DNA of 64,000 nt from Hetaerina americana (Eukaryota; Arthropoda; Insecta; Odonata; Calopterygidae), in contig JAKTNV010000003.1 of the NCBI GenBank assembly GCA_022747635.1, positions 96,992,454 through 97,056,453 of the forward strand, written 5' to 3'. The notes beneath the pieces were generated by a model. That model ran no database searches, was not told where the DNA came from, and worked only from the letters and a program-made list of their open reading frames with translations. The first letter of the stretch is position 1. Each line of letters opens with the position of its first letter. Positions 11,591-24,100 of the stretch are shown here, piece after piece. The translations under genes were made by a program, and so were the position numbers.

Positions 11591-12235
11591 TATAACAGAA
11601 AGACAAACGAAACAATTTAACCCCGTTATTGTGGTAAAGGCACGAAGCAATAGACTGTATAAATGAGTGTAATTGTGGAAATTTATCAAGTGCCTAATTA
11701 TATAATACTTAATGTACAACAGTTCCATAATGTAACAAATAAAGTTATTTTTATGAAAAAATTATGGGAACACTGTTTTCTTCAGAATTCAAAGAAATTT
11801 CAGTACGATTCTCCTGTTGGATTGTGATAATATCACCCTGCCTCAGCTGGAAATAATTAGACTCTAGAATTTTATTTAGAACCCTTATAATAATTAGGAA
11901 AAACGTTTCATCTTATGAACACTGGCAACAGTCACGGTCATCAGCAGAAGCTACACTTAAAGAATGTATCATTCAGCAGAAATGAAACAGAATAACGCTA
12001 GTATCTAGGATTTATATTCCATTCTCACCGAAACTTCATAGGCAACTTTTATAGGAAATGATATCTAAATGGCAAGCCACTTAAAACCCAAAGAAGAACA
12101 ATTTGCCATCAGGTCTACAGCAGGAAGATTGCTAAATCTTTCAGCCATGCAGAAAAAAATAAGGTAGGAATTTAGTGCCTTGAGCAAAGAAGGGTTATAA
12201 TGATCAAAAATTCGACCAACGTGACGCCGTTCTTC
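11591..12235. other. AT-rich non-coding DNA
   Basis: Flank of mariner copy 2. No gene or further repeat seen. Confidence 0.55.
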
Positions 12236-12700
12236 CCTTTGCCATCAAACGAGCATCACCTCCCCCGCCTCCAGCCCCTCTTAGGTCCCTCACGCCCGCA
12301 CATCTCTCCCTCCTTTAAAGCTCGCCACTCTCTTTCGGGAAGGGGATGAGGGATCCCTCGGGGGCCTACGCAAGAGCCACGCTTGAGTTATGGCCGTCCT
12401 GAGCCCGCGGCCTCACCCCCTTCCTCCACCCTTCCCAGCTAAACTCCTCCCAGATCTCCCTCCCTTCGCTTCACTCTCCCAAAATGATCCCCCTTGGTAT
12501 CGCCAAGATGCCCGATCAGCAAAGGTCGACGAAGGGTAGGACGACCGTGGCCAGCCCCGTCTTCTCTGGCCCGCCCATCGATGTCGAGGAATAGATTGGA
12601 AGACTTGGAGGGCTCTTATGCGAAGCTCGAGGCGTAATCGGCAAAAACGTTCGAAAATACGGGGTGGGGTTGGTTCTTGGCAGATAAAGTAAAGGGATAA
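12236..12700. other. Small GC-rich, C/T-skewed patch
   Basis: Pyrimidine-rich at about 12240-12330 and 12410-12490. A 96-codon minus-strand frame (12413-12703) is Arg/Gly/Ser-rich and not recognisable. Confidence 0.5.
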
Positions 12701-14215
12701 CACTAACGGGTACCGGGATGATAAGAGAAATTCGTAATCAGGAAAGCTGAGAAAATGGCACAGAGAATGATAAATGATATCCGATCTGAAATATCAGGGT
12801 TGCAATTCTAATTGTGGAATATGCATTCATTGAATATGTCCTTTAAACCTTTAGGAATATGCTGGAAAAACTCTACACCAATTACTTTATTAAAGGGTAA
12901 CGAACTGCGTAAAAGGGCATTGTAGATGCATACAACACCATGGGAACCATTAAGATGGAAAAATAAGCCTTAGTTTTAAATTATAAAATGCCTCTTTGCA
13001 CTAGATTTTGATTTATGTATTACAATATCTCTTCAAATTATGATTCACAAAAACCCTTTACTTTTAATCTTATTTATTTATATTTCAATATACATTTGGA
13101 ATTCTTAGGAACTACGTCATCGTTTGGTGTGGATTAAATGCCAATCTTTTCTCAGGAAGAATACGCGTTAATAGCCTTCTACACCTTTAAATGAAGACAA
13201 CTTATTTTTACGAAAAATACTATAATAGTTACTAAGTGAAAAGCTGGCGCATATTATTTTCCATATTTTCCAATAACAGTTAATATCGAATAATACTGCT
13301 TCTCTACTCATTTATTTCTAGCACACCAACGCATCTGAAATATCCAATAAAAAGTAATTTTAAGCTACGTATTGGTTAGTTAATTCCAACGGAAATATTT
13401 TTAATGTTATTTGCAGCAGTTTGCTTGCTGAACTTATTTTTATAAATTTAAATCGAAATTCATATTTGAGATTTTTATCAAGATGAGAGAGACTCCTACT
13501 AGCTCTTGCTAAATACCTATTCTACCTAAGATTAAGTAAATTTTTAGAGAAGTGCCTCATCATTTGATTTTTTGAAATCCAGATCGATTTATCTCGACTT
13601 AAAAAGTTAAAAAAAATCACCTTATCATCTTCCAAGTTTATACAGCACTAGTTTTCAATTCAATATATTTTATTTCTGACCTTAGTACAACAAATTTAAG
13701 TTGACGATTTACTAAAATTTTACTTTCGTAAAACCTATACCACTCAGGTATTTTATAAGTAGCCTTTATAATATTTGCCTTAAATTTTAACTCCTGATGC
13801 ACGTATTCAGTTATTTGACGTGCGGTTGCTCATTTTCATCGATAGAACCGGTTAAATATTATGGCATTTCTTTTCCCGGCCCAGGAAAGTGATTTCTTAC
13901 GTAATGCAATCACCGTATTCTTTGTGTGCCGTAGCAATGCCTCAACTAAATGTACTGTGGCGTAATACCCCGAAATTTCGTCTACACTTGGGGTTTTTTG
14001 TTATCAATAAAACGTAGTATATTCTCTTTAGGTAATTTGACGAAGTAGGATTGAACATGAAATCCTTTTCTCTAAGTCGGGGATGTGATTTTCGTCAACA
14101 TCATCCAAAATGGTACGCACGACATTTCCTGACCCGTTCCTATCGATTCGGTGATAAATCAATAATTTTAGCCTGATAGATCGATTCCAAACGGAAACTT
14201 GGCCCATCTCATTAA
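12701..14215. other. AT-rich non-coding DNA
   Basis: No open frame, RNA gene or clear repeat. Confidence 0.6.
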
Positions 14216-15540
14216 AAATGGCCGTGGTTGCCGTGGGGGAGAGTGGTGGAAGGTGGAGGAACTATCGCTGAAGAGGGGGTGGGAGTGGATTCTGTGACTG
14301 ATGGTGTCGCAACATTTTACGAGGGCAGGGTGGAATGGGGTGGTCGAGGAGATGAGCGCCGGTGCCCGGAGGACAAGGACATGGGTTGGAGGGGGAGGAG
14401 GAAGCGAGGGTGGGCGAAAGGGGGGTCGCCTCTTTGCGCCGCTGCACTCCCGTGGCCTTCCGCCTCATTTCCACCCCTAGTCCCCTGAGACTGGACCGGG
14501 GAAAGGAAGAAGGGTGAGAGAGCGTATGACGGAGGTCGACCGCCGTGCCTCTGCGCGGGGAGATACAAGGCGTCGTGGATGGCTGGAAAGAGGGAGGGTT
14601 TGCTCCCCCCCCCCGCCCCTGGCCACCAGGAGACCGTTCCCCTACGAGGGGTGGAAGGGCCGCCCGTGCGAGTGTGCGTGAGTGGGTGTGGGGGGTGCCA
14701 TGACCGTGATGGGCGGGCGGGTAATGAGGGACGCGACGGCGGAGGAAAAGGGGGAGGAGTGAGAGAGAGGTCGGGGTAAGAATACGGTGGGATAGAGAGG
14801 GTAGGTGGTGGGCGGTTGCGGGTGATGGGATCGCACGGATGGGACCTCCCTCACTCCCGAAAGCCGCCTCATCGAGGCGACGGAGGGTTAGCGGGGGAGG
14901 GGCTTGCCGGGGGGGGGGGAGATTTTCGGAACACACATCCCTTTTGCACTGAGAAGGGGGAGAGATTGGTATAGAGAGACAGAGAAGAGTGGGGGAGAAA
15001 GAAAGGGAGAGGGGGCCAGGGTTGGTTACGAGGGGCCAGATACGGGGTGGTGCTTGTCACAAAAGGGGACCGATGCGGAGATGGCGGGGGTTGAGGGGGG
15101 GATAGAAAAGGGGTGGCGGGGTCTTTAGGGGGTGCGGCGTGGAGAGAGAAGGTTCGGAAGAGGGGACTGTGTGGAGGAATATTGTGTCGGGGAGAGGACG
15201 GCAAAGAGGGGGCGGGGGATGGAAGGCTAAGCGTGCGGAGGTTTCACTGATGCGGAAACAAAGGGGGGAGATATGCGAGACCGAAAAGGGAGCCTCGGCA
15301 AAAGGCGTAGCGGGGGGCGCACCAGACGAACGAGGGTGCGCGATGGAGGGAGGGTCGGCGAGGTAGGATGGGGATGGTAGGGGTTGCTTGTCCCCACCCT
15401 CCCACACCCACCACCATTTTTTATTTGGCCGAAGTTTGAGCTATGGTCTCTCTTACCCTCTACCCCTCCCCTTCAACCACCCCTTCCCCCTCCCACACCC
15501 ATCTCCTCGTTTCCCTCATCTCACCCTTTTGCATGGCAAA
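14216..15540. other. Large purine-rich island switching to pyrimidine
   Basis: Strongly G/A-rich on the plus strand for more than 1.1 kb (about 14225-15365), including a G10 run near 14910. It then flips to C/T-rich at about 15390-15530. Open frames up to 224 codons on the minus strand are Pro/Ser/His low complexity. No gene is supported. Confidence 0.75.
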
Positions 15541-16320
15541 AATCCACAGAAGCGTTATTCCGGGCAATTTTTAAGCGTCCGAAGGTAAATATATTGATTT
15601 TTGCGCTCAGAATTTATGGCGACTTGAGGTAGCGGATGGATATTCTTTTTTTTCTCGCACCGCTATCTTAAAGCGGGAAGACGGGGTGCCAATTATTGAA
15701 TTATTTTCTCGAGCTTCCATGCACGGGTCCAAATTAAGGACCGTCTAACAGAAAATTGCTTATGAAATATAATTTGGACTCATAGAATGAAATATGATTC
15801 GTGGTTATAATTGAAAACCATTTTAGTATTGCTGTTCATAAAATAGGGTTTTCTCTCGTTCTTGACAAACCTCTCCCAATTACATAGTTACGGGGATTTA
15901 TTTAGATGAAACTTTGTTCAATGGCGATTCGTAGCCTTAAACTTACAAAGGAAAAATGTCATCCGGATCTTGTTACATAATATTTTGTCAATATTTTACC
16001 AAAGATACCAAAACTAGGCTTCATTACACAGTTTCCTAATATCCTGCTTATAAGTATTATAAAGAATGAATGTATAAAGACAACTCATTATATTTTATAG
16101 GGAAAAATAAGTTATGGAATAAATATGAGTACGGGATTAATCTTTAGAGTTTGTTTTCCGTTGATTTCCGAATCAAATGATTTTCCGTGTCGGATTATTC
16201 ATATTTCAAACACTTGTAAGAATGATTAATTGAATAAACATCTTGGATGAATTCACTTCGTAAATAATGTCTCGAAATGAGGTACAATGACATATCTACA
16301 AAGAGTGGACTATTCCATCG
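15541..16320. other. AT-rich non-coding DNA
   Basis: Nothing recognised. Confidence 0.6.
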
Positions 16321-17270
16321 CTTCGATAGGGAGGAAGACCAAATTCTCCCTCCAGCGTGGTGTTAGATCCTCCCTCCTCCCCTGTACCCTTTAATCTACC
16401 CACTTCTTCCCCGGCTATCCTTTCGGGGAAAAGACACGGCCTCTCCATCTCCCACCCAATGTCCTCCTCCTAGAGCCACCGCTCCCTCTCGCCCCCCGCC
16501 CTCTCCCCATTCCCACCCCAACTGCCCTGAAAACCGCTCCTTAATCGCACAGTTGAGAGAGGGATTTGGCGAGGGGATTGTTCCTCTTCTCCGCTTAGTT
16601 TCCTCGGGGTCTGTGGGCGTCTGAGTTGTCTTCCTACGCGGAGTGGGAGGGAGGCGAACGGGGATGGAAGGAAAGAGAGAGGAGGGGGTTGTGGATCTCT
16701 GCTGGATTTCTTTCGTGGACTGTGACGCCGATACGTCGTGGTGGCTGCGAAGGAAGAGGGGGCAAGGTCTGAGCCCCGTGGGTGGGTGGTTGGGTGTTTT
16801 TGCGGGCGGTTTGGGGATTGGGCGTGCCTCAGAGGAGGGAAAGGGGGTTGGTTTTTGGGGGCGTGCGTGGGTGGCGTATCCAAGTGTGGGAGATTCCCAA
16901 CATCCACCCCCCCCCGTTCCTCCTCCCTCCTCCACAGGGTACCCGCAGCGGGGATTTCCCCCCTTCTCTCTTCCTCCATTCCGTCCCTACCCCTCCCACC
17001 CGTCGTGCGTCTCCTTAATCTCTGGCACAGCCTCCTTACGCACCGTCGACCTCGATCCTGACGCATCTTCAGCAGAATCCCGTCCTTCCACCTGATTTAT
17101 TCATCGGCTCCGTCCGCGTCTTCCTCGTCTTGGAGGCGGGTTTTGGGGAGGACGGGAGGAAGCGACGTGTTTTGAGAGCTTCGCGGGATTTTGTGGTTTC
17201 TCCTCTACACCGGAGGAGCCACGCACACATCCGTCCGTCCCGGATTTTATTTAGCGACGTTGAGGGATGG
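16321..17270. other. GC-rich skewed island
   Basis: C/T-rich at about 16340-16530, G/A/T-rich at 16610-16890, then C/T-rich at 16895-17100. Overlapping low-complexity frames of up to 198 codons lie on both strands. No recognised protein. Confidence 0.65.
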
Positions 17271-18170
17271 CTAATGAATGGGATCTAAGCTATAGTTTTG
17301 AGAAAAAATTGATGGCCCATAAATAAGCCAAAAGAGGTGGAAATCAATTCCTTTTTCTGTGGATGATTGATACTTTAATTTTCAATATTGTGTGGGCGAA
17401 ATGGACAACTTTTGAATGAAGTGTACCAAAATGCTTAATATCCCACGAACTGGAACATATATCGACATTCACTTCATACTCTCATATATTTTCATACATC
17501 TTTCAATATTTCCCTTTCAACATAATATACCCTGAACAAATCCTCCACCTAATGAAGACCTGGAATAATCATTATCATTTTCAGAATGAGGGTTTTTTTC
17601 CAAAACTAGACTACTTTTTACATGTTTTATGTAGCGGTTACTATCTAGAACATTTTGGGTGTATACATTTTCAAAATTGAATTGCCTCTAAGAGAATTCT
17701 AAGGGAATACATAAATTTATATTTACATTGTGAAGTAAAAATAAATGGAAGGGATCATAAGTTTCAATCCTGACAAGAGTAAATCATTATTGCAGCAATA
17801 GTATGCAAGTGAAAAAAATGCGTCCTTCAAGAGAAGTCTCTCTTCAAAATGAACCAAAAATGCTAATTCGTTGCACGGCTAATTATTTCCATATTATAGA
17901 TAAATCCCTAATGTATTGTATCTAACAAAACTACCATTTATTGAATTTTCCTCAATGTAAGGAATTGATGAAAATCATGGACAAGTACTCCACTGAATCT
18001 GGACCGTAAACGATCTATAAACAAAATGTAACACATTAAATATTACCATTCCTGTTCGTATGCTCTGCATATTTAGAGAATTCTTCCCATGAAAGATAAA
18101 AATTCTACCTTCAACAGTCACCATAGAGCAATTTTGATCGGGTTCAATATTATTCATTTTGATGTATATC
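17271..18170. other. AT-rich non-coding DNA
   Basis: Nothing recognised. Confidence 0.6.
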
Positions 18171-18940
18171 TCTCCATTTGGCTGCACTAACTCCGCCCCA
18201 GAGACACTTCCTCCCTGACGGACGCATGTAGACTTATTCCCGCCCACACCCTCCCTGCATCCAACATCCAATCTCGACTCTGGTGCTCGGAGCAGCCCCA
18301 GACGCTAAATCTGGGATCTTCACTGGAGGAAGGGACACTATTTCTTCATTTGCGAGGCCGAGTGACTGACTGCCATTTTGTACCCTTGATCGTATCGCTC
18401 GCGGCGGGGGATCTTGTCTTAAATTCCCAATTGTCTTTCCCCCGAAGGTCTAGCCTCAGCCACCATCTCCAAAAGCCCGTTCCTTTCCTCCCCACATATT
18501 CCCTCATACCTATCCAACACACCAGTATCACTAAGACAAACAATCACCCTTCCGCCGCCCCCTTTCTCCTATCCGAAACTCATACCTACTTGAATAGGTT
18601 AATGTACACCCAGGGTCGAAGCAGAGACAGAGCCACCCTATTTCTGGTGGTCGCGGATCGCCCATTTGGAGTGTAAGGGACTAGGAGGTATTTGAACCAC
18701 CGAACATCACCAATGGCGATAGTGCTGACTCCAATCAATTTGAATCTATTCTCTCCACGTATTTCCCCACACTATACTCCCCTTCTTCCCTCCCAACCCC
18801 CTTCTCAATGATTCCACCCCTCCGAAACCCTTACTACTAGGAACCGTTCCGCTCTTTCTTCTTTGTGAACGATTCGATTCGGGGTTGAACGGAGCATTGC
18901 GTGATGGGAGTGAGCAATAGGAGTCCTTCGGAGTAAACAT
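18171..18940. other. Moderately GC-rich non-coding DNA
   Basis: Mild pyrimidine skew with an open frame of 108 codons (18350-18676, plus) of no known family. A B-box-like GGTTCAAATACC on the minus strand near 18690 could mark a decayed SINE, but no convincing A box accompanies it. Confidence 0.4.
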
Positions 18941-20035
18941 CGGGAATTAATGAAAGGAAATTCAATTCCACCCAGCTGATTTACGTTGTTTCAAACTGAC
19001 AGCCATCCCCCGGAAGAGGAATACGGAATCGGATGATTCGAAAAGTTAATGGATGGTAAAATTTAGAAGGAAAGCGAATCATTTTTATTTTACTATGGTG
19101 TTGTAATCCCAATATAAGTCGCAAAAAACGTAATCAATATTTTAGAAGGAGGGATATATCCTTAAATTCCTTTAATCAGCACATCTTTGGAAGAAACAGT
19201 TTGCCATAAAAGTAAATGCGGAGAATGATGGTAGTTTTGTTGATTATTTTTCATTTAGAAATACCATTTAAGTGATTAAAAACCAATTTTTGTATGAATA
19301 CTAATTTCTTTAGTTCATTCTTCAAAATAAACAAAAGTTACTAATTTTGATGTAACCTCATTGTCTTTACAGGTGGTAACATTAAAAGCTGTATCAAGTA
19401 GTAACAAAACTAGTAAAAGTCAGCTATCTACATGTCATCTGTTTTCGCATATTTTTCAGTTGTTTTTATGTAGATTCCTAAGGTTTTTTGATTCACTAAT
19501 GGCATTTTGCGAATAAAAATGAAGAAAATCGCGTTAAATTTGGCAAAAGAGAGATTATTTGGACAAAGAAAGACATGATGAGTATATAATTCTTTCTGTT
19601 TTACGATCGGCGGATACGGTATGCACCTTTACGCATAAAATCGCAAAAATACTTTCAAAATCCCAAAAATAAAGTAATTGAGGACCTACCGAATAAAAAA
19701 TTATTTCAAAAGTGACCTCTCATCAAATTTAGACACGCAAATAATAAAAGAGTCCGCCGAAAATTTCAAGGAAATATTTAATTTACTAATACCAAGAGCC
19801 ATTGAAATTCTCTTTTTGGTGGCGTATTAATGGAGCAATTATTTTTTGAAACAATAGGAACCAAGCACAAATAAATATGAACTCGAGTAATAAACAAAAA
19901 TTCATAAATAATATGATCATTTAGACAACTTAAATAAAATTATCGAGAAAAAAAATATTTACCGATTTTTTTATATTTGAGGAAATAAAAGGAGCTCCAG
20001 AAGAGTGCTAAACTATTTTTAAAAAATTAGTCCTC
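18941..20035. other. AT-rich non-coding DNA
   Basis: Nothing recognised. Confidence 0.6.
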
Positions 20036-20420
20036 AAGTGCCGCATCCTGTATCGGTGACGATTCTCACGAACCAAGTCAACACCTGCGCCTGTGGCACC
20101 AAAACTCTGGCGATTAGGAGCCGACCGCTGGCTCGGTCTCACGGGAGCTTGCCATTGGTCCTCTCCCTTATCCTCTCTCTCCTCGAGAAGCTGGACACTG
20201 ACGGATGCGCGACAGCGGGGGATGCTAGCCCAGGGACATCGTGGGCAGTCACGCCTGTCCTTTTCACTTTTAGCCATGGGATGGATGGGTTTGACGGGAG
20301 ATGATGTCGTCGCTGCGCACCCAAGGAATACGGGATAGAGGAAGACCCCGAGCTAAAGTGTTGATGCGTGTTTGCATTTCCTCCAGAGTCAAAGATACCA
20401 TGGCCAAAGGGATCACATAA
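20036..20420. other. GC-balanced segment with open frames in several phases, unassigned
   Basis: Sharp rise in GC relative to both flanks without purine/pyrimidine skew. Frames of 61-89 codons overlap on both strands. On the plus strand, about 20300-20420 reads through 'RDRGRPRAK', reminiscent of the Gly-Arg-Pro segment near the C-terminus of some LINE ORF2 proteins, but this is too short to decide. It could be a decayed transposable element. Confidence 0.3.
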
Positions 20421-21015
20421 CTAAACTCTAAATAAGGTGATTTTAAATTAAAATATCAATAACCAATGAAATGAGTTCCTTGAAAAATTTTTGCTGAATT
20501 ATTCAGTTGGAATTAGGAAAAGGAATAGCCGATTTCTTTATAATAAAAATATGAAACAACTTACCAGGAATTTCACATGTATTTCCTGGCATCTTACGTC
20601 AATGCATGTAGTCCAGTTACAAAAATTTGCTTGAAAAAAGTAAATTCTTCTGATCGGTACAATGAATAAATGCCAAAAGTAGTGGAAAATAATTATTTCA
20701 ATGTAATATTTTTCAGTGTTTAAAGGGCTCTATCTTTCCATCTGAAGATGAAACTACCGCCGACAAATAGCATTAGCATAGAGGTATTGATTAGTAAAAT
20801 AACACATGGATTTCACTTTACCAGGGCTGTAAGTAATGAACGTATGATACGAAGTAATGAAGTAATGAAGTAATGATAATAGGAGTAGGAAAAATATTAG
20901 AAATGATGAGGTAGAGATGATGCCGAGTGAAAATAATGATGAAATGTAAATGTTTACACAACGTGGCAAATGAAAATGTACTTCGCAGAGTAGTGGAGAA
21001 GACACTTGGAAGAAG
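20421..21015. other. AT-rich non-coding DNA with a short 8 bp tandem repeat
   Basis: Three direct AGTAATGA units lie at 20853-20876. Otherwise nothing recognised. Confidence 0.5.
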
Positions 21016-21151
21016 ATGAGAAAACTAATTGAGCGCATCGAGTGGCACGATATTTTACTTAAGACTATAATCGAAGGAAACGTGGAGGGAGGGAACTACA
21101 GAGGATGGCCAAAGATAAATTACGAGAAACAGGTGATGGAGGACTTCGGCG
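21016..21151 (+). pseudogene. Relic of a LINE ORF2 C-terminal tail
   Basis: One plus-strand frame reads '...EWHDILLKTIIEGNVEG' and continues through 'RGWPKINYEKQVMEDFGA' to a stop. This matches the pattern at the end of many animal non-LTR reverse transcriptase proteins (GH-x-LRHD-x-LLKTVIEG-x-x-EGKRGRGRPR-x-x-Y). It has lost the second glycine-arginine pair, and frames before and after are broken by stops. No reverse transcriptase core is visible nearby, so this is an old fragment, unrelated in age to the LINE at 59060-62709. Confidence 0.6.
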
Positions 21152-22235
21152 CATGAATAAATGAAAATACTGGCATTTACCAGGAAAGCTGGTAGAGATG
21201 GTAGAGGCCAAAAATCGGATAATAACCCGTAATGATGTTCACAACAACATATTTCTTTGAAACCAAATGGCCACTACATACACGTTGCAGAAAAAGGTAT
21301 AGCTATAAAAAAATTACTAACAATAGCTCGACGTGACCATGTCGGTTTTCACTTCCAGTATTACGACACGAAGGCCAAAAAACTGATGATATAAGGAAGC
21401 CTAGGCGTTGAACAGATTCATAGCGACCTCCCAATGTGTGAGCGGGGCGAGTGGTCCAACGCCAACAAACATTCCCCTCCACGCATTTAACCACACGTAG
21501 CAACGGTGGGCGTCTAAAGTGGGCAGGTGCAGACCGAAAGAGTCTGAAGCTCAAAAGAAAAAAAATGTTTATGAGTTAGGGAGTACTGTATTATTAGCGA
21601 ATTTGCAATGCGATTGAGGTCTAAAAGTTTAATCGTTTCAAACTCACTTGCTAACTGTGATTGAAAGAAAAATTGATTTATTTTTGTGACGACTTCATCT
21701 AATGCACCCTCTTTCCCACCTGGCTTTTAGGCATTCAAAAAGCCTATGTATTCATCAGAGAAATTTTTGAAACGTTGATCTGACGTAGAGAATAATTCAA
21801 GGGCGTTTCATATTTCATACTATTATCTATTATATAGTGACAACATCCATGCCTCAAGATAGTTGTATAAATTAGTGCTGCACATACTCTCTTGTCTTCA
21901 ATATTAGGTAACATTAAACATTTTTTCGTTCTTTCATTTCTCTTTGGTTTCTACTTGACTTGTGATCCACGTGAAACCTCTAAAGCGGCATTTAGATTTT
22001 TTTAACAAACTGGGAAACAGAATTACTTGAATTTTATGCATTCATTACTGAGTTCTTCAAAACGAAACTGTTTCCTTTGATCTCAAGTGCTTTAAATAGA
22101 AAATTCAATCTTTCAAACGGTAGGTAAAATGTCGCCAAGTTTTCCTTGAGAAAATGTTCAATTTCATATTTATATATATAAAACCATGATATAGTATTCC
22201 AAGTTAGGTTCTATATATATCACACAAAATTATTA
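21152..22235. other. AT-rich non-coding DNA
   Basis: The first ~80 bp may still be LINE-derived. Nothing else recognised. Confidence 0.5.
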
Positions 22236-22499
22236 ATTCCGGAACAGCTCAAAAATGTCACGCTGCTTCTCATAATTGAAAACAGAACCCCCATTCCCCA
22301 CGTTTTGTCGGGTTTCGTGAACCCGGAGATTGAGGTCCTGGTGAAACTCTCAAAAGTGTTCCACCGCCAACAGTGCACCCTTCTCTCAAACCTCTACCTT
22401 CTAACTATATCGGTGGTTCTATTTTCCAAGACACTCCTCGTCAGATTCGATGTCCAGGTAAGCTAATCCACAAGCTCCACCTCTCGTCTTTGTGTGTAG

Positions 22500-22781
22500 A
22501 CTCTCCGAGCCTGATGAGTAAACGGGACGTGAACAAGAGCGAGGATCCAGGAGTCCGAGAGTCGATGTTGTCATGTGTTTCGGATCAGCCTCCACGGAAT
22601 GGGTCCGAGCGCGACAAGGGGCGGGGACACGGCAGTGTGGGACGGAGTGGCGGCGGCGGCGAGGGCGGAGGTGAGGGTGAGGGAGCAGGGGGGAGAAGCA
22701 GGGAGACAAGAGATAAGGGATCTCGACCCGAAGGCGTGTGCGCGCCGCTCGCCAGCATTCCACCGCCAGTCACGATAAAAC
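22500..22781 (+). other. Candidate host exon (speculative)
   Basis: A pyrimidine-leaning tract ending in TGTGTGTAG|A (22491-22500) resembles a 3' splice site. C|GTGAGT (22781-22787) is a consensus-quality 5' splice site. Between them one plus-strand frame stays open. It includes an ATG at 22514 ('MSKRDVNKSEDP'), a Gly/Glu-rich low-complexity stretch and a C-terminal 'IPPPVTIKR' just before the donor. I recognise no family. The frame also stays open upstream to 22373 and past the donor to 22882, and the region is a GC-rich island, so openness alone is weak evidence. Confidence 0.22.
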
Positions 22782-22799
22782 GTGAGTTAAGGACGGAGG

Positions 22800-24100
22800 G
22801 GGCCACACAGTGGAATCCATCCGTGACTTACTTACTTTGGGGGACGCAGAAAACTGAAACAATTACATTTGACACGGATTGAGCCAGGTGAAAACACGTC
22901 GGATAGATCTTTGGCATGGTTTTGCATGCGAGACGGTAAATGGATATAAACTCCCATTGTTCCCCTGCTGGCCTTATCTAGATAAAGGCACTTTAATTGG
23001 GATGGATGATTAGCGAAATGCCGTAAGTAAGTCGGAGTCGTAAAACACTCCCAGGCGACGTCCGCATGCATAACGTGGCAACCCGTGGAGGGTAGCATTA
23101 ATGGTCCAAATAATTCCCCTCAACAGAAGGGAGATTTCACGCACACTGCCGTAAATCAGAGATGAAGTTCGATAAGACGACGGAAAACGTGAGCCACGTC
23201 TTAAACCCGGTGAATAGTGCTTATATCTTCAACAACAAGTCTTGATTGAATGGGAAATTTGCAGGAAAACAATTAACACTGGGCTCACGAATGTAACCTA
23301 AGCGCCTCGTCATTTAGAAGTAATGCCAAACATGAATGCAGCCAAAATACCCCTACTCCCTGGGTTCATGTGCATTTTCTTGCACATTCTTTGAGGTGGA
23401 ATAAAAGTTTTCAATAATGGATAGCCGTCTCCAGAGCATTCTCTTAGGAGAAGAGTATTTCTCCAGTGAAGTAAATTATTCCTTTCGACATCCAAAATAT
23501 GATCACGCAAGATTAAATTAGGTAATTATGTAGTAAGTCAACACCAGTGAGCGGCCAAGCTCCAGGATAGTTTGTAGATATAGTAAGGAAACAGAACAAA
23601 TCTAGATTATTACTCAATTCGATTAAATGATTTTTGCTGTACGTAGTACTTAAAGAAATACTTCATAATAATATACGTATCGAGGTAATTTATTTTTCCC
23701 TCGTTTTTAAAGTCAGTTTGGCATCTTTAAATTTTCTTTCGTCTTCCTTTAAGATGCAAGTAACTTCATGAAAATTCAATTCTTAGCAGAGAAAGCCTGG
23801 TGTAAAATACAGATAAAGATGCAGTCTTTCTCAAATATTCGCTAGATTATAAGACCTAAGAGTAAGGTTTTAAACTAATTTTTAATTCATGGATTTTAGG
23901 ACATGATGAAATGGAATATGATATGAATATTTTACTATACAGCTCAACGATTACTTTGGGTGTCGATTGATATCCAGTACCTTGATTTTCTTCTCGAAGG
24001 ATGAAAGCAACAAGGATCGACAGGTGCACCGCGAACATCCAAAAATTAATTCACTGAGGTTGAGAAGCCGTTTCCCGCGAACAAATTCCGCAGCACCCGG
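22800..24100. other. Non-coding DNA, mostly AT-rich
   Basis: Nothing recognised. Open frames here are short and of no known family. Confidence 0.5.

Noticed and set aside
14262..14936. 224-codon minus-strand frame
   Set aside because: Complement of a purine-rich tract; Pro/Ser/His low complexity.
22458..22499. A 42 nt intron between CCAG|GTAAGC and TGTGTGTAG
   Set aside because: Shorter than usual insect introns; the two signals are kept as separate observations rather than a paired intron.
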